A DNA stretch of 64,000 nucleotides from positions 1,674,001 to 1,738,000 of the forward strand of contig JANUWF010001617.1 of NCBI GenBank assembly GCA_026120185.1, in the 5' to 3' direction. Positions 48,371 through 59,640 of this stretch are shown piece after piece. Origin of the DNA: Voacanga thouarsii (lineage: Eukaryota; Streptophyta; Magnoliopsida; Gentianales; Apocynaceae). The notes under the pieces are model-generated. The model was not told the origin of the DNA and made no database searches. It saw only the letters and a program-made list of their open reading frames with translations. Every line of letters begins with the position of its first letter. The first letter of the stretch is position 1. Position numbers and translations under genes: made by a program.

Positions 48371-49453
48371 TTAGTTCTTCTGTACACTGCCATCACCAAT
48401 TAAATGATCTATCCTACCGTTTGAATGTTCGAAAAAATCAGCTACATCCATATGGGTAATATTGATATTAAGATCTTTAAGATCAATATCATCATCCTCA
48501 GCATCATTTACTAAATATTGAGAAAAATTTACTTCCACATTTTTATTTTTCTTTTTCAGTGAAGTTTGATATAATTCCACTAAATGCTTAGCCGTATGAC
48601 AATTGCGTGACCAATGACCTTTCATGCCACATTTATAACACTTATCCTCATAATTTTCTTCCATTTCTTTTTTTTCCACCTTATTATCTTTTCTATTCCA
48701 CTTCAGGTGATTAGTATTTCTCACAACTTGATTATTACTGTGATAAGGGAAATATTGAGCGTGTCCACGACCATAACCACGACTACGGCTACGGTCATGA
48801 CCATGACTACAACTATAACGATGGCTTCTGTTGGAGTCAACAGCATTCACTTCTAGTAGTGCTGTTGAGTTAGTTGGTCTGGCTTTATGATTTCTCAATA
48901 ATAACTCATTATTTTTCTCTACAATGAGGAGAGTAATAATTAAATCTATAAATTTTGTATACCCTTTTTCTCGATATTGTTGTTGTAAAACAATATTCGA
49001 GGCATGAAAGGTAGAGAATATTTTCTCCAGCATATCTTCATCAGTAACTTTTTCTCCGCATAATTTTAATTGAGATATAATTTTATATATCGCGGAGCTA
49101 TATTCATTCACGGTTTTAAAATCTTGCAACCTCAAGTGCAACCATTCATACCGTGCAGTGGGTAGTACGACTATCTTCAAGTGGTCAAATCTTTCTTTTA
49201 AATTTACCCACAGGACATATGGATCTTTTTCGGTAAGATATTCTATTTTTAAATTTTCATCGATATGACGACGGATAAAAATCAAAGCTTTGGCCTTATG
49301 TTGTGCAGATGCACTATTATTTTCTTGAATAGTTTCACTAAGGCCTTCAGCATTTAGATGCATTTCTGCATCGAGAACCCATGACATATAATTCTTTTCA
49401 AAAATATCAAGGGTTACAAATTCGAATTTAGTAAGGTTAACCATAGGGATCAA
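48371..49453 (-). CDS. Copia gag of element B (360 codons, intact frame)
   Basis: The only full-length gag in this family here. N-terminal UBN2-type capsid (about residues 10-200), a His/Gly/Arg/Ser-rich basic stretch (about 205-235), a complete CCHC zinc knuckle CYKCGMKGHWSRNC (about 272-285), and an acidic tail ending DGSVQKN. It would package the RNA into particles. Start is the first Met after the PBS-leader; a second Met three residues on (MVNLTKFEF) matches the start seen in element C and may be the real one. The stop before the protease means gag and pol are separate frames here. Confidence 0.9.
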   Translation of the reverse strand: MIPMVNLTKFEFVTLDIFEKNYMSWVLDAEMHLNAEGLSETIQENNSASAQHKAKALIFIRRHIDENLKIEYLTEKDPYVLWVNLKERFDHLKIVVLPTARYEWLHLRLQDFKTVNEYSSAIYKIISQLKLCGEKVTDEDMLEKIFSTFHASNIVLQQQYREKGYTKFIDLIITLLIVEKNNELLLRNHKARPTNSTALLEVNAVDSNRSHRYSCSHGHDRSRSRGYGRGHAQYFPYHSNNQVVRNTNHLKWNRKDNKVEKKEMEENYEDKCYKCGMKGHWSRNCHTAKHLVELYQTSLKKKNKNVEVNFSQYLVNDAEDDDIDLKDLNINITHMDVADFFEHSNGRIDHLIGDGSVQKN

Positions 49454-49546
49454 TAAATGCGTACCTATCTTCTGGTTTGTGTAATGATAGAGACTCGTGC
49501 TTTAGTCTTCTGGCTTTTGTAACGACAGAGACTCGTGCTGATAACA

Positions 49547-49860
49547 TGTTATAAAATTTTAGGTAGTATTAGAATAAAATCTATACACTACACACTAAGA
49601 AAACTCTGACTATTCTTTGTACAAAAATTTCTTCAAATTTCTCTCTTTCTTTTCTCTCACAATTCTTTCACAAAAAATGATAGTACATTTCAAGTTTAGA
49701 AAATAACTTTATTTATAAAACTCTTATTTAATGGAATACATTATTTTCTACTAATATAAATTAGTAATATCTCTACTAAATGATAAATATTCATATAATT
49801 CATAATTAGTAGAGGTTCCACTAATTAGTAGAGCTCTACTAATACAACATATTTACAACA
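49547..49860 (-). repeat. 5' LTR of element B
   Basis: 314 bp. On its inner side the minus strand reads ATAACA then TGTTATCAGCACGAG, the PBS variant of the family (49529-49546). Confidence 0.88.
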
Positions 49861-52653
49861 CTTGAAGATTCTAAAAAGAAAAGGAAAAAAAAGAGAGAAA
49901 TAACGGAATGTAAATAGAATAAAAACAGAAGTGTCGAGGTTACGTGGATGGATAAGGATGGAGAAGGGAAAATCTGGAGGAGCAGTTAATGCTATTATTA
50001 GGGTGGGGGCTGCTGACTCATTTCGCTTTTTAGCACCGTCACGTCACGTCTTGCTCTACGGATTTTCAGTTATCGTGACACGGATTTTTTTTTACTATAA
50101 ATAGCAAACAGTACATTTCATTAAACCAACCAAGAGGCATCACTGGTAATCAGAGGGAAAAATTCGCCAGATAATAAAATATTTTATAATAAGAATAATT
50201 GCTTAATTTTAATATACATATATTTATATTTTGTTAATTTTGTAAATAATTATCTATAATTTAACTCTTATAAAAATCACGAAAAGAAAAAAAATCGGGA
50301 ATTTTTTAAAAAAATAATATAATCAAATTTAAAAATTTTCATGTGCTAAAAAGTTGTTTTACCAAATTTCAATCATTATGTGCAAATGATTTAAAAGGTT
50401 GGGGGGGGGGGGGAGGCTGCAGTGTTATATTATTGAATTAACAAATATTGAAATATGATGCTACACTAAGGAGGGTCCTATTCACGTCATTTATCCTTTT
50501 TTTTACAAATAAAAGATTTGCATGGTCGGTTGTTTACGGTCAAAAGTTGAACGTTTAAATCCTTTTAGAAGGAATATTCCTTTGATTTGACTTAGATTTT
50601 GGTGTAATTTATTCAAATTAACTCCATGTGTATACAGTATAATGGTATGACAAAATTCTCATATTCAATTAGTAATAAAATTGGATTTAAAAGTTTTGAA
50701 TAGACATGTATATTTATTTATTTATTTTTAATTATTTATCTCATGTATTTAAGTATTTTGGTGGTTAATAGATACTAAAAGTCTAAAATTTAATAAACTT
50801 AAAAGAAAAAATAACTAATGAATTTAGAAGAAACCTAATAGTATAAATATTTTGTAATTTATAATTTAATATACTATTATTAATAGGAACTTCAAAAAAA
50901 AACGGGAGGATTATATATGTATATATACTCTTGTAGAATAGAAAGTAAGTTTTTAAAATGATAAGATTTAGATATTAATTTGCATCCAAAATACATATTA
51001 TATTCATATATTTGAATTTAAATTTAGATATATTTATAAATGTCTTATTTAGAATGAATTCGAAACTACAGATTTCAATAATAGGCTCAGACTTGACATA
51101 TTTTTATTAATATCTTTATATTTATTTATGTGTATAATAATATATGTATATTGTGATTCGTTGGATCATTAGTAATCCAAGAATTCATTTGGGTTATCTA
51201 TTCCCATCCGCCCTTCTATTCAGAGTTTAAACATTGCCGCACTTTTCGAACGTTTACGATCCACCAACGTTTGACCATTGTGTCTCCCCGATGCCGACAA
51301 TTTTACACTCTTCAATTTGTAAATTATTATTGAAACATGCCCGAATAAGCTTTATTTCTTACTTCCTGCGATCAACATTTGACAAACTCAGTTATCTAAT
51401 AATAGTCAATTTGATTTGTCAGATAGGTATTTCAATTTGTGTATTCAAGTACTATTTTTTTATAACCTAAAGGCTAAACGTGGATAGTGATTTTACCAGA
51501 GATTTAAACTCAAGATATTAATATATATATTTTAATCATTTTAGAGATATTTGAATTTAAATATATTATTTTTATTTTTTAAAAATTATACACATTATAT
51601 TATTCTCCTTTAACCTCCTACCTAATATTACATATTTAATAATTTTTTAAAAATTTATCTCAAATTAATTTTTATTCACGTATGAGACCCTATAAAGTCG
51701 AATCTACAACTACACCTCCGGGTTATGGCTGATAATTTGAAATAGATATTTATAATTAGATTTAGATTCAAAATCAGTACTTCTAGAACCCAATTACAGA
51801 TATAAACACATTATAATTTTGATATGCTCATCGTTTAATTTTAAATTTCTTAAATTATAAATTAAATATTTAATTATACTATTACTATTTGAATTGTAAA
51901 TTATGTTAAATTTTTATTTTTTTTATTATAATCAAACCATGTTAAATTTCTGTGACCATTCTTATACTTTTATTTTCAATAATTACTTCTCCAATACAAG
52001 CTAAATTTTGGGATCAAAAAAAGCCTGTAGCCTCTACTACAGGTACGCACTCGATAAAATCCATCGAGTAATTCTAATCGATAAAAAGTTATACAGTGAT
52101 AAATTAATTTAAATAAATGTTGATTAATCTGACTCTTCAAAAAATTAATAAAACTTTTCTTCTAGGAATTGAATGCACGAGTTAACGCATTGATACTCCA
52201 CCAATTAGGCAAGAATACAACCTAAATTCTTTTATATACAAAATTACACGTTACATCACAACTTGGCCAGATCCTCTTTTACATATACATTGGGATAATA
52301 TATTTGCTTTTCTGACAAAGAACAACAGTGAAATAATAGATAAAGAAAATGGTGGAAAGTTGATGGCTTTTTGACGACAAGATATGAAAACGGGGGGTCG
52401 GAATGGAAGAATTTTGATGGAATTGATTAAACAGCGAGCGCGCCCACCCCCAGCATTTCGCACAGTTCATCGACTTACAAGTGGATCGCCTTATCCATCC
52501 GTATTAGTTTCCCAATGACATCAATCAAATTCAAAACTGCTCAACGCGCCCTCACAAATTTGCGTTGCACCGTTTAGTGGAATTTCTAATTTTTATCAAT
52601 GCTAGAATTAACGACAAAAATTTTAAATAAAGAGTTAAAATATTGAAACATAT
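49861..52653. other. Intergenic AT-rich DNA, orphan promoter-like stretch
   Basis: No supported gene. 50030-50103 looks like a promoter: CACCGTCACGTCACGTC with overlapping ACGT cores at about 50036-50050, then TATAAATA at 50096-50103, but no open frame of useful length follows. A run of 13 G lies at 50401-50413. Frames at 51234-51470 and 52251-52470 lack protein-like character. 52380-52560 is less AT-rich without explanation. Confidence 0.5.
50096..50103 (+). promoter_or_regulatory. Orphan TATA box
   Basis: TATAAATA, 50 bp downstream of clustered ACGT cores. Its position and spacing fit a plant core promoter; there is no clear gene behind it. Confidence 0.35.
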
Positions 52654-52943
52654 TATGAATTTGATTTAAAATAGAATCAGTAAATATAAAATTGTAAAGT
52701 ATTAGAAGAGGAAAAAAAAGAGAATCACTTAGATATGATTTTATTGATTGTTCATTTGTTTAAATATGATCCCTATTTATAGAGATTTTGATACAGAATC
52801 TGAAAGGTTAAGAAATAAATTTCATAAATGCTATCTTATCTTATCCATTAATAACATTAGGAAAACGAACAATCACATTATCTTCAAGATAACGAACAGT
52901 CATATTAATAGAAAATGAACAGTCACTTAATATTTTCATAACA
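52654..52943 (-). repeat. 3' LTR of element C
   Basis: 290 bp; pairs with 57534-57823. Contains CTATTTATAGAG, the reverse of a TATAAATAG box, near 52771-52782. Confidence 0.9.
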
Positions 52944-53159
52944 CTCGTCATTGGATGTTCATTAACCACTTTGAAAAATGCCTCGTTAAAAACCTTCATA
53001 TGAAAAACCCTATGAGACAAAAACCTAATGAAGGAAAAGAGTACACTTTCCGTTCTAGAGGGAATATTGCCTCATTAAAAACTTAACTAAGAAAAACTCA
53101 ATAGGGAAAAACCTTAGTTAGGGGAAAAAAAGTACAGTATACATACTCTCTCTCTTAAT

Positions 53160-54660
53160 AACATCTTCAAGATGACTTTATATCCTTCAACCGACGCATA
53201 TCCAATTTTATGTACTAATTTTTCAAATGAAGCAGTCGGCAATACCTTAGTGAATAAATCTGCCAGATTATCACATGATTGAATCTGTTGCACATCTATT
53301 TCACCTCTCTTCTAGAGTTCGTGAGTAAAGAAAAATTTTGGTGAAATATATTTTTTCATATCTCCTTTAATATATCCACCCCTTAATTGAGTTATACAAG
53401 CTGCATTATCTTCATAAAGAAGTATTGAGATTTCCTTTTCAGAAGGTAATCCATAATTTTCTCGGATATAATGGATCATTGATCTCAACCACACACATTC
53501 TCGACTTGCCTCGTGAATAGCTATAATTTCAGCATGATTAGAAGAAGTAGCTGCTATAGATTGTTTTGTAAAGCGTCATGATATAGCAGTATCACCACAT
53601 TTAAATAAATAACCAGTTTGAGAACGTGCTTTATGTGGATCGGATAGATAACCAGCATCAACATATCCAATCAACATTGGATTGGTTCTATTTGAATAAA
53701 ATAGTTCAAGATCCATTGTCCCTTGGAGATATCTTAGGACATGTTTAATCCCATTCCAATGTCGTCGTGTTGGGGAAGAACTGAATCTTGCTAATAAATT
53801 CACAGAAAATGCTATATCGGGTTTAGTATTATTAGCAAGGTACATCAATACGCCAATTGCATTGAGATATGGTATTTTAGGATCAAGTAGTTCTTCATTA
53901 TCTTCTCAAGATCGAAAAAGGTCTTTATTTATATCTAACGACCTCACGACCATTGGAGAACTTAATGGATGTGCTTTATCTATGTAAAACCTTTTAAGAA
54001 CTTTTGTTGTATATGTTGATTGATGAATAAAAATACCATCTTCCAGATGCTCAAATTGTAAACCAAGACAAAATTTAGTTCTGCCAAAATCCTTGATTTC
54101 AAAATTTTGCTTCAGGCTATTTCTGGCTTTTTGGAGTTCCAATAATGTTAATATCATTAACATATATCGCAAGTATCACAAAACCATATCCAGATTTATT
54201 AATAAAAATACATGGACATAGTGGATCATTTTTATATCCCGATTTCAATAAATATTCATTAAGACGATTATACCATATGCGTTCAGACTGTTTTAAGCCA
54301 TATAATGACTTTTGTAATTAAATAGAATAATTTTCACGAGGGTTAGAATTATATGCATCAAGCATACTAAATCCTTCTGGAATTTTCATATAAATATCAT
54401 TATCAAGGTTCCCATATAAATAAGCAGTTACAACATCTATTAGATGCATGTCAATCTTTTCACGTATTACTAGACTCATAAGGTATCGGAGTGTAATTAC
54501 ATTCACCACAGGTAAATATGTTTCATCGTAATCAAGGCCCAGTTTTTGCGAAAAATCTTGTGCCACAAGTCGTGTTTTATATTTTACGACTTCATTATTT
54601 TCATTTCGCTTTCGCACAAATACCCATTTATAACCAATTGGTTTTACACCTTCTAGCGTT
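53160..54660 (-). pseudogene. Copia RT and RNase H of element C, active site lost
   Basis: RT piece 54318-54617 has YKTRLVAQDFSQ and DVVTAYLYG. The catalytic YVDD is read as YVND: the codon at 54156-54158 (minus strand) is AAT, replacing an Asp needed for polymerisation. Frames then shift near 54170; 53906-54172 holds FEIKDFGRTKFCLGLQ; RNase H is at 53576-53848 (MYLANNTKPDIAFSVNLLARF) and 53312-53494 (RSMIHYIRENYGL, DNAACITQLRGGYIKGD). Confidence 0.88.
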
Positions 54661-56680
54661 CAGACTACAGGTCCAAAAATCTCACGCTTTGCAAGTGAGT
54701 TTAACTCCGATTAAATCGCATATTTCCATTTTGACCAATCATTTCTATGACGACATTCTTCAACTGATGTTAGTTCAAGATCCTCATTATCTTTTAACAC
54801 TTCAAGTGCTATAATGTATGTAAAAACATCATCAATAGTTATTTCCGTCCGATTCCAACTTCTGCCAGAAGTTATATAATTAATGGATATCTCACTATTC
54901 TATTCACTATTTTCAGATATTTGGATCTTTTCATCAGTTTCCACTTGATCCATTTTTCCTAATTCTTCAATTGGATCATTCTGATCATTTAATTCTCTTT
55001 TTTTCTGGGATTTTTATCTTTTGAACCAATGAGTCGTTCATATTTCTGACGTATTTTTTATTCAGTAGCTACAAGTATTGTATTTTGTCCTGTTGGGACT
55101 TCTATCTGAATAGGAACATCTATAGTTGGAATGTGCGATTTAGTTACCCTTGTAGAGTTAGCAAAAGAATCTGGCAGTTGATTTGCAAGTCTTTACAAAT
55201 GAATGATCTTTTGAACTTCTAGTTCACTTGCGCTTGTGCGCGGATCTAAATAATTCAATGATATTATTTAGGCAAGCTCCTTTTTATGTAGTTTATGTTC
55301 TCCCCCTAATTTAGAAAATAAAGTTTCATCAAAATGACAATCAACAAATCTTGCTGTGAATACATCACCAGTCAATGGTTCAACGTATCTAATCATAGAG
55401 GGAGAATTATATCTAATATATATCCTCAACCTTCTTTGAGGACCCATATTAGTACGTTGATTTGGCGCTATCGGTGCATACACATCACACTCAAAAATTC
55501 TCAAATGAGCAATATTTGACTCGAAACCAAAAGCCAATTGTAAGAGAGAAAATTTATGATAACTTGTTGGTCTTATGCGCACAAGTGCTGCAGCATGCAA
55601 AATAGCATGTCTCCAAGCAGTTGTAGAGAGATTTGTTCTCATTAATAATGGTCTAGCAATTAATTGTAACCGTTTAATGAATAATTCAGCTAGACCATTC
55701 TGAGTATAAACATGAGCTATTGGATGTTCAATAGTAATGCCAATTGACATGCAATAAGTATCAAATGCTTGGGAGAAATATTCTTCAATATTATCTAGAC
55801 GGATCCTTTTGATAGGATAATCTGAAAATTACACTTTTAAGCGAATTATTTAGGCAAGCAATCTTGCAAATGCTAAGTTGCGAGTTGATAATAAACTGAC
55901 ATGTGATCATCAGGTCGATGCATCAATTAAAATCATAGAGTATCTAAATTACCCACATAGCGGATTAATTGGTTCACATATATCACAATGAATTCTTTCT
56001 AAAATACTGGAGATTCAAACTCCACTTTTATTAGAGATGGTTTAATAACCAATTTCTCTTGAGAACATGCAGCACATGCAAAATTTATCAGATGTCAAAA
56101 TCCTTTGACTTTTCAAAGGATGACCATACATATTTTCAATTATCATTCGCATCATAATAGCTCATAGATGATCCAAACGGTCATGCCAAATACTAAATGT
56201 AGCAGAATCAGTAAACTTATGATTTACTGAATGATCCAGTTCAATTGCATGGATTTTTGTACTATATAGGCTAGATGAAAGAGATGGTAGCTTTTCTAAT
56301 AAAGATTTTTTACCCGACATTATTTAAGTAATACAGAAATACTCAAAACCATTTTCTTCCATTGTATCAATGTGATATTCATTTCGGCGAATATCATTAA
56401 AACTTAATAAATTTCTTCAAGATTTTGAAGAAAATAACGCTTTATGAATAATAACATTTATTCCTCCGGGTAATACAATATTAGTTATTCCAAAGCCTTC
56501 AATCGACTTTACACTACCACCTATAGTATTGACATTTGTTTCTCCCATCTGCAAGTAAGAGAAATATTTTTTATCTTTCAATATGGTATGTGTTGTACCA
56601 CTATCAATTAGGCATATATCTTAAATGCCACTTGTATATCCAGTAAGTAGAATAATAGTCATCTGGGCATAACAAAACAT
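54661..56680 (-). pseudogene. Copia protease and integrase of element C, broken
   Basis: 55268-55750 is the integrase C-terminal half (HVYTQNGLAELFIKRLQL, RIYIRYNSPSMIRYVEPLTGDVFTARF). 55751-56230 keeps the integrase core and pre-integrase with many stops, and 56250-56680 keeps a protease remnant. 54661-55260 is the linker between integrase and RT. Confidence 0.85.
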
Positions 56681-56769
56681 TTATAAATTTAAATACTCAA
56701 ATAATAAAAACTTTAAACGTTAATTACTATTACAATGCCAAAAATATAAAACATAAAAGAAACATATTA

Positions 56770-57323
56770 AAAGTAAACTTCTAATTCTTCTGTAACCAGA
56801 TCTGAGAAGATAAGATATCAATTCTACATACTTTTTGAATTCATTTTCTCGATATTGCCGCTACAAGAGCACATTTGAGGCGTGAAAAGTAGAGAAAACT
56901 TTTTCTAACATATCCTCATTAGTAATAATTTTCTCCACACAATTTTAGCTGCGAGCTAATTTTAAAAATAACAGAATTACACCCACTAACGGATTTAAAA
57001 TCTTGTAATCGCAAGTGCATCCAGTCATACCGTGCATTTGGAAGAACGACCATCTTCTGGTGATCAAACATTTCTTTCAAATTAGTCCACAAAATAAGTA
57101 GATTTTTCACGGTAAGGTATTCAATCTTTAAGTCATCATGAAGATGATAGCGGAGAAAAATCATAACTTTAGCACCATTTTGTGATGATAATAGATTTCC
57201 TTTTACAATGGTATCTGCCAAACCTATTGCAGATAAATGCATTTCAACATCTAGTGTCCAAGATAAATAGTTTTTTCCAATAATATCAAGAGCTGCGAAC
57301 TCAAGTTTGGTGAGATTTACCAT
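56770..57323 (-). pseudogene. Truncated copia gag of element C
   Basis: The 57323-56919 frame is a capsid N-terminus (MVNLTKLEFAALDI, YLTVKNLLILW, ARYDWMHLRLQDF). It breaks after KLCGE; the rest (YREN-FKKYVELISYLL) then jumps directly to the tail SGYRRI-like coding that corresponds to GDGSVQKN. The basic region and zinc knuckle, about 450 bp in element B, are deleted. Confidence 0.85.
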
Positions 57324-57533
57324 GTGAATACAAAATCAAATAGAAAAAGTACATACCTTCCTCTTTTGTTCTAGAAAACTTCAAAAAACCAGACTTCTTG
57401 ATTTCATGGATCGAGAGAGAACTTCGATGGTGTTGGTTTGGTTATCACCTTCAATAGAACAACTTCAATAGTGTCACCGTGACTATAACTTTCAGTAAAA
57501 CAATTTCGATAGAGTCTCGTACTGATAACGTAT

Positions 57534-57823
57534 TGTGAATTTGATTCAAAATAGAATCAGTAAATATAAAATTGTAAAGTATTAAAAGAGGAGAAAAGAG
57601 AAAATCACTTAGATACGATTTCATTGATTGTTCATTTATTTTCATATGATCCCTATTTATAGAGGTTTCGATACAGAATTTGAAAGGTTAAGAAATGAAT
57701 TTCATAAATGCTATCTTATCTCATCCATTAATAACCTTAGAAAAACGAATAATCACACTATCTTCAAGATAACAAACAGTCACATTAATAGAAAATGAAT
57801 AACCACTTAATATTTTTATAACA
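57534..57823 (-). repeat. 5' LTR of element C
   Basis: 290 bp, pair of 52654-52943. Followed inwards by the PBS variant. Confidence 0.9.
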
Positions 57824-58389
57824 AAATAGTAATAATTATGTATATGATGGGCCAAAGATGAGGATTTTCACTTTCCCTGCAACGGAATGGGGGAGATATT
57901 AGAATGGTGGTCGGATTGGAATTTTCATTTCTTATCTTGCTAACTTTGTATTTCTATTTATAATTAATATAAAGTGAGAATAAAAAATTTGTTAATTAAT
58001 AAAATTAATTCAAATTAATAATAATAAGTTTCTAAGTATGACTTAATACAGTAAAACTAGTAAAAACTCTTTTAATTTATAAACTTAGTTGGATGCTATA
58101 ACATCTAGATAATAACTATTTATGATAAAAGATTATGAATTAAAATTAAAACAAAAATTCAAAAGACATAAATTTAAAGTAAAAAATAATGGAAAAAAAA
58201 AAGATGCTGCCCTCTCACGCATCAAGAAGATTGTGGGCATTAATAAATAGATCCTGACCATTAATGGCTGGGTGGGTAGGGACAAGTGGTGAAGTGGGTA
58301 AGTGGGACAGAAAAAGAAAGGAGGGAGAAAACAGGATAACGCCGAATCTTATAAGCTTATAGATATAGATCAGAATATAAACTAGTGAA
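57824..58389. other. Upstream region of the OXS3-like gene
   Basis: AT-rich to about 58190, then a mixed region with GGGTGGGTAGGGAC-type G-rich repeats (58262-58310). A possible TATA box, TATAAACT, is at 58376-58383. The promoter of the OXS3-like gene should lie here, with element C ending less than 900 bp from its start codon. Confidence 0.45.
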
Positions 58390-58485
58390 ATGGATGGAGC
58401 TTGCTCTTATCTTTTTGTCCTAACTTCTGCTAGCCCTTGCTTCCATATCTTCCAGACAACATTCCAAGATTTTGAGGTATTTTAA
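58390..58485 (+). promoter_or_regulatory. Upstream open reading frame in OXS3-like leader
   Basis: ATG at 58390 opens 31 codons to TAA at 58483-58485. A second upstream ATG at 58643 opens a frame that overlaps the main start out of frame. If transcribed and unspliced, these would lower translation of the main frame; a leader intron could remove them. Confidence 0.4.
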
Positions 58486-58700
58486 GGTGTGACCTAAGTG
58501 AATTCATTGGGTTGTGTCAAAATATTTCATCCCTTTTCAGTTTTCATTACAAAGATCAGAGATATTTCTGTCTAGCTAAGCTGGGTTCTTTCTTGTTAGA
58601 GGTGCTTGTTTTATAGTGTACATTTGCAGCATCGATCACTGCATGGTTCTGGATTTTCTTGAAGATCGACGTTTGAACTTGAATGTTTGTGAGCTTGAAG

Positions 58701-59640
58701 ATGGATTCTTCTCCTTCTTGCGACAACCAACAAAACAAGAATGGGATCATGGATGATGAGAACCATTGTCTTGATACTATCTCGGATAGGTCTGATGTTT
58801 CCTCGGACTCGGATTTGTTTGAAGAAGTTAACTCTTCAGCATCTTCGTCTCCTCCTTCTTCCCCTACCTCTGGTTCATCGTCTGAGGGGCAGCTTGCTTC
58901 TGGTCCTTTGCAGGACATGTCCTCTCTACTTCAAGAACTTCCTTTTAAGTAAGCTTCCATCTTTCTTGCTCTTATTTTATTGTGATTTTTCTTTCTATTT
59001 TGGGGTAATTGAAAACCATGGAGGGGGTGACTCTAGAGGAACCGAGCCCTCAAATAAACTCTTGGTTGTTGAGTTCTACCTCAAAAATTTTTCCTATCTC
59101 GTCAAGAGGTTCGCATCAACTCTATTTTTGTGTGATCTGATAAATTCTAAAAATGCCTAGTCAGTCGAAATTTTAGAAAATCCCTTCTGGCTTACCCTGG
59201 GCTGATGCCATGTTTTTTTGGCTTTTATTAATTGGTGTATGCTATTTATGTGCACACCTTGACGGGGGTCTATTTTTTTGGTCTATAGGAGAGGGCTGTC
59301 GAAGCATTACGATGGGAAATCACAGTCATTTACATCATTGTCAAACGTGAGGTGTTTGGAAGATCTTGCCAAACCAGATAATCCTTATAACAAGAAGCTG
59401 AAATCATGCAGAAGCTATGGAGGATTTTTTGAGAGCAATGGATCATCAAACCAACCTAGCAGAAGCAGTAGTTCCTCAAGGCTTATTGCAAAGAAGGCAT
59501 CAAGAGGATCTTGTTCTTCACTTTGTGTAAAGAAAAATCCTAGCTTTCTAGGAACTAGACCTCCTGTTCCTCCTCCACATAGATCTTCGAGTAGCAGCAG
59601 CTTTACCACCCAAACCCGGTTATTTGCTTTAGGGGTTTAA
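58701..59640 (+). CDS. OXS3: OXIDATIVE STRESS 3-like protein
   Basis: Two exons, 58701-58948 and 59289-59640, join to 600 bp (199 aa). The intron is GT-AG, phase 2, 340 bp. N-terminal third is acidic and Ser-rich (DRSDVSSDSDLFEEV, then SSASSSPPSSPTS), followed by the family core: LQDMSSLLQELPFKRGLSKHY, then GKSQSFTSLSNVRCLEDLAK and YNKKLKSCRSYGG (about residues 72-130). The C-terminal part is Ser-rich (RPPVPPPHRSSSSS). This core defines the plant OXS3 family, nuclear proteins that raise tolerance to heavy metals and oxidative stress, probably by acting on chromatin; biochemical role is not settled. Start 58701 (context GAAGATGG) was preferred over 58683, six codons upstream with a weak context. 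Symbol is by family similarity. Confidence 0.9.

Larger units (their letters stand above)
38228..49860 (-). mobile_element. Ty1/copia element B, split by a nested LTR element
   Basis: Minus-strand relative of element A. LTRs 38228-38523 (3', 296 bp) and 49547-49860 (5', 314 bp) begin TGTTGTAAATATG and end in TTATAACA. Internal sequence is interrupted at 40425/46584 by a plus-strand non-autonomous element; without it the copia is about 5.47 kb. Flanks CTTTG and CTTGA are not a clean duplication. Gag is an unbroken 360-codon frame but pol has many breaks. Confidence 0.93.
52654..57823 (-). mobile_element. Ty1/copia element C (decayed, gag deletion)
   Basis: Minus strand, 5.17 kb, with LTRs of exactly 290 bp (52654-52943 and 57534-57823) starting TGTTAT and ending in CAATA or CACA. 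Gag and pol are related to elements A and B, but the LTR sequence is different, so it is another family of the same branch. PBS on the inner side of the 5' LTR is GTTATCAGTACGAG. No matching 5-bp flanks were found (CATAT / AAATA). Most frames are broken. Confidence 0.92.

Noticed and set aside
48614..48856. Plus-strand frame rich in Thr/Met
   Set aside because: Antisense shadow of the His/Gly/Arg repeats in the element B gag.
51234..51470. 78-codon plus frame in intergenic DNA
   Set aside because: AT-biased composition, no recognisable motif, no promoter or splice context.
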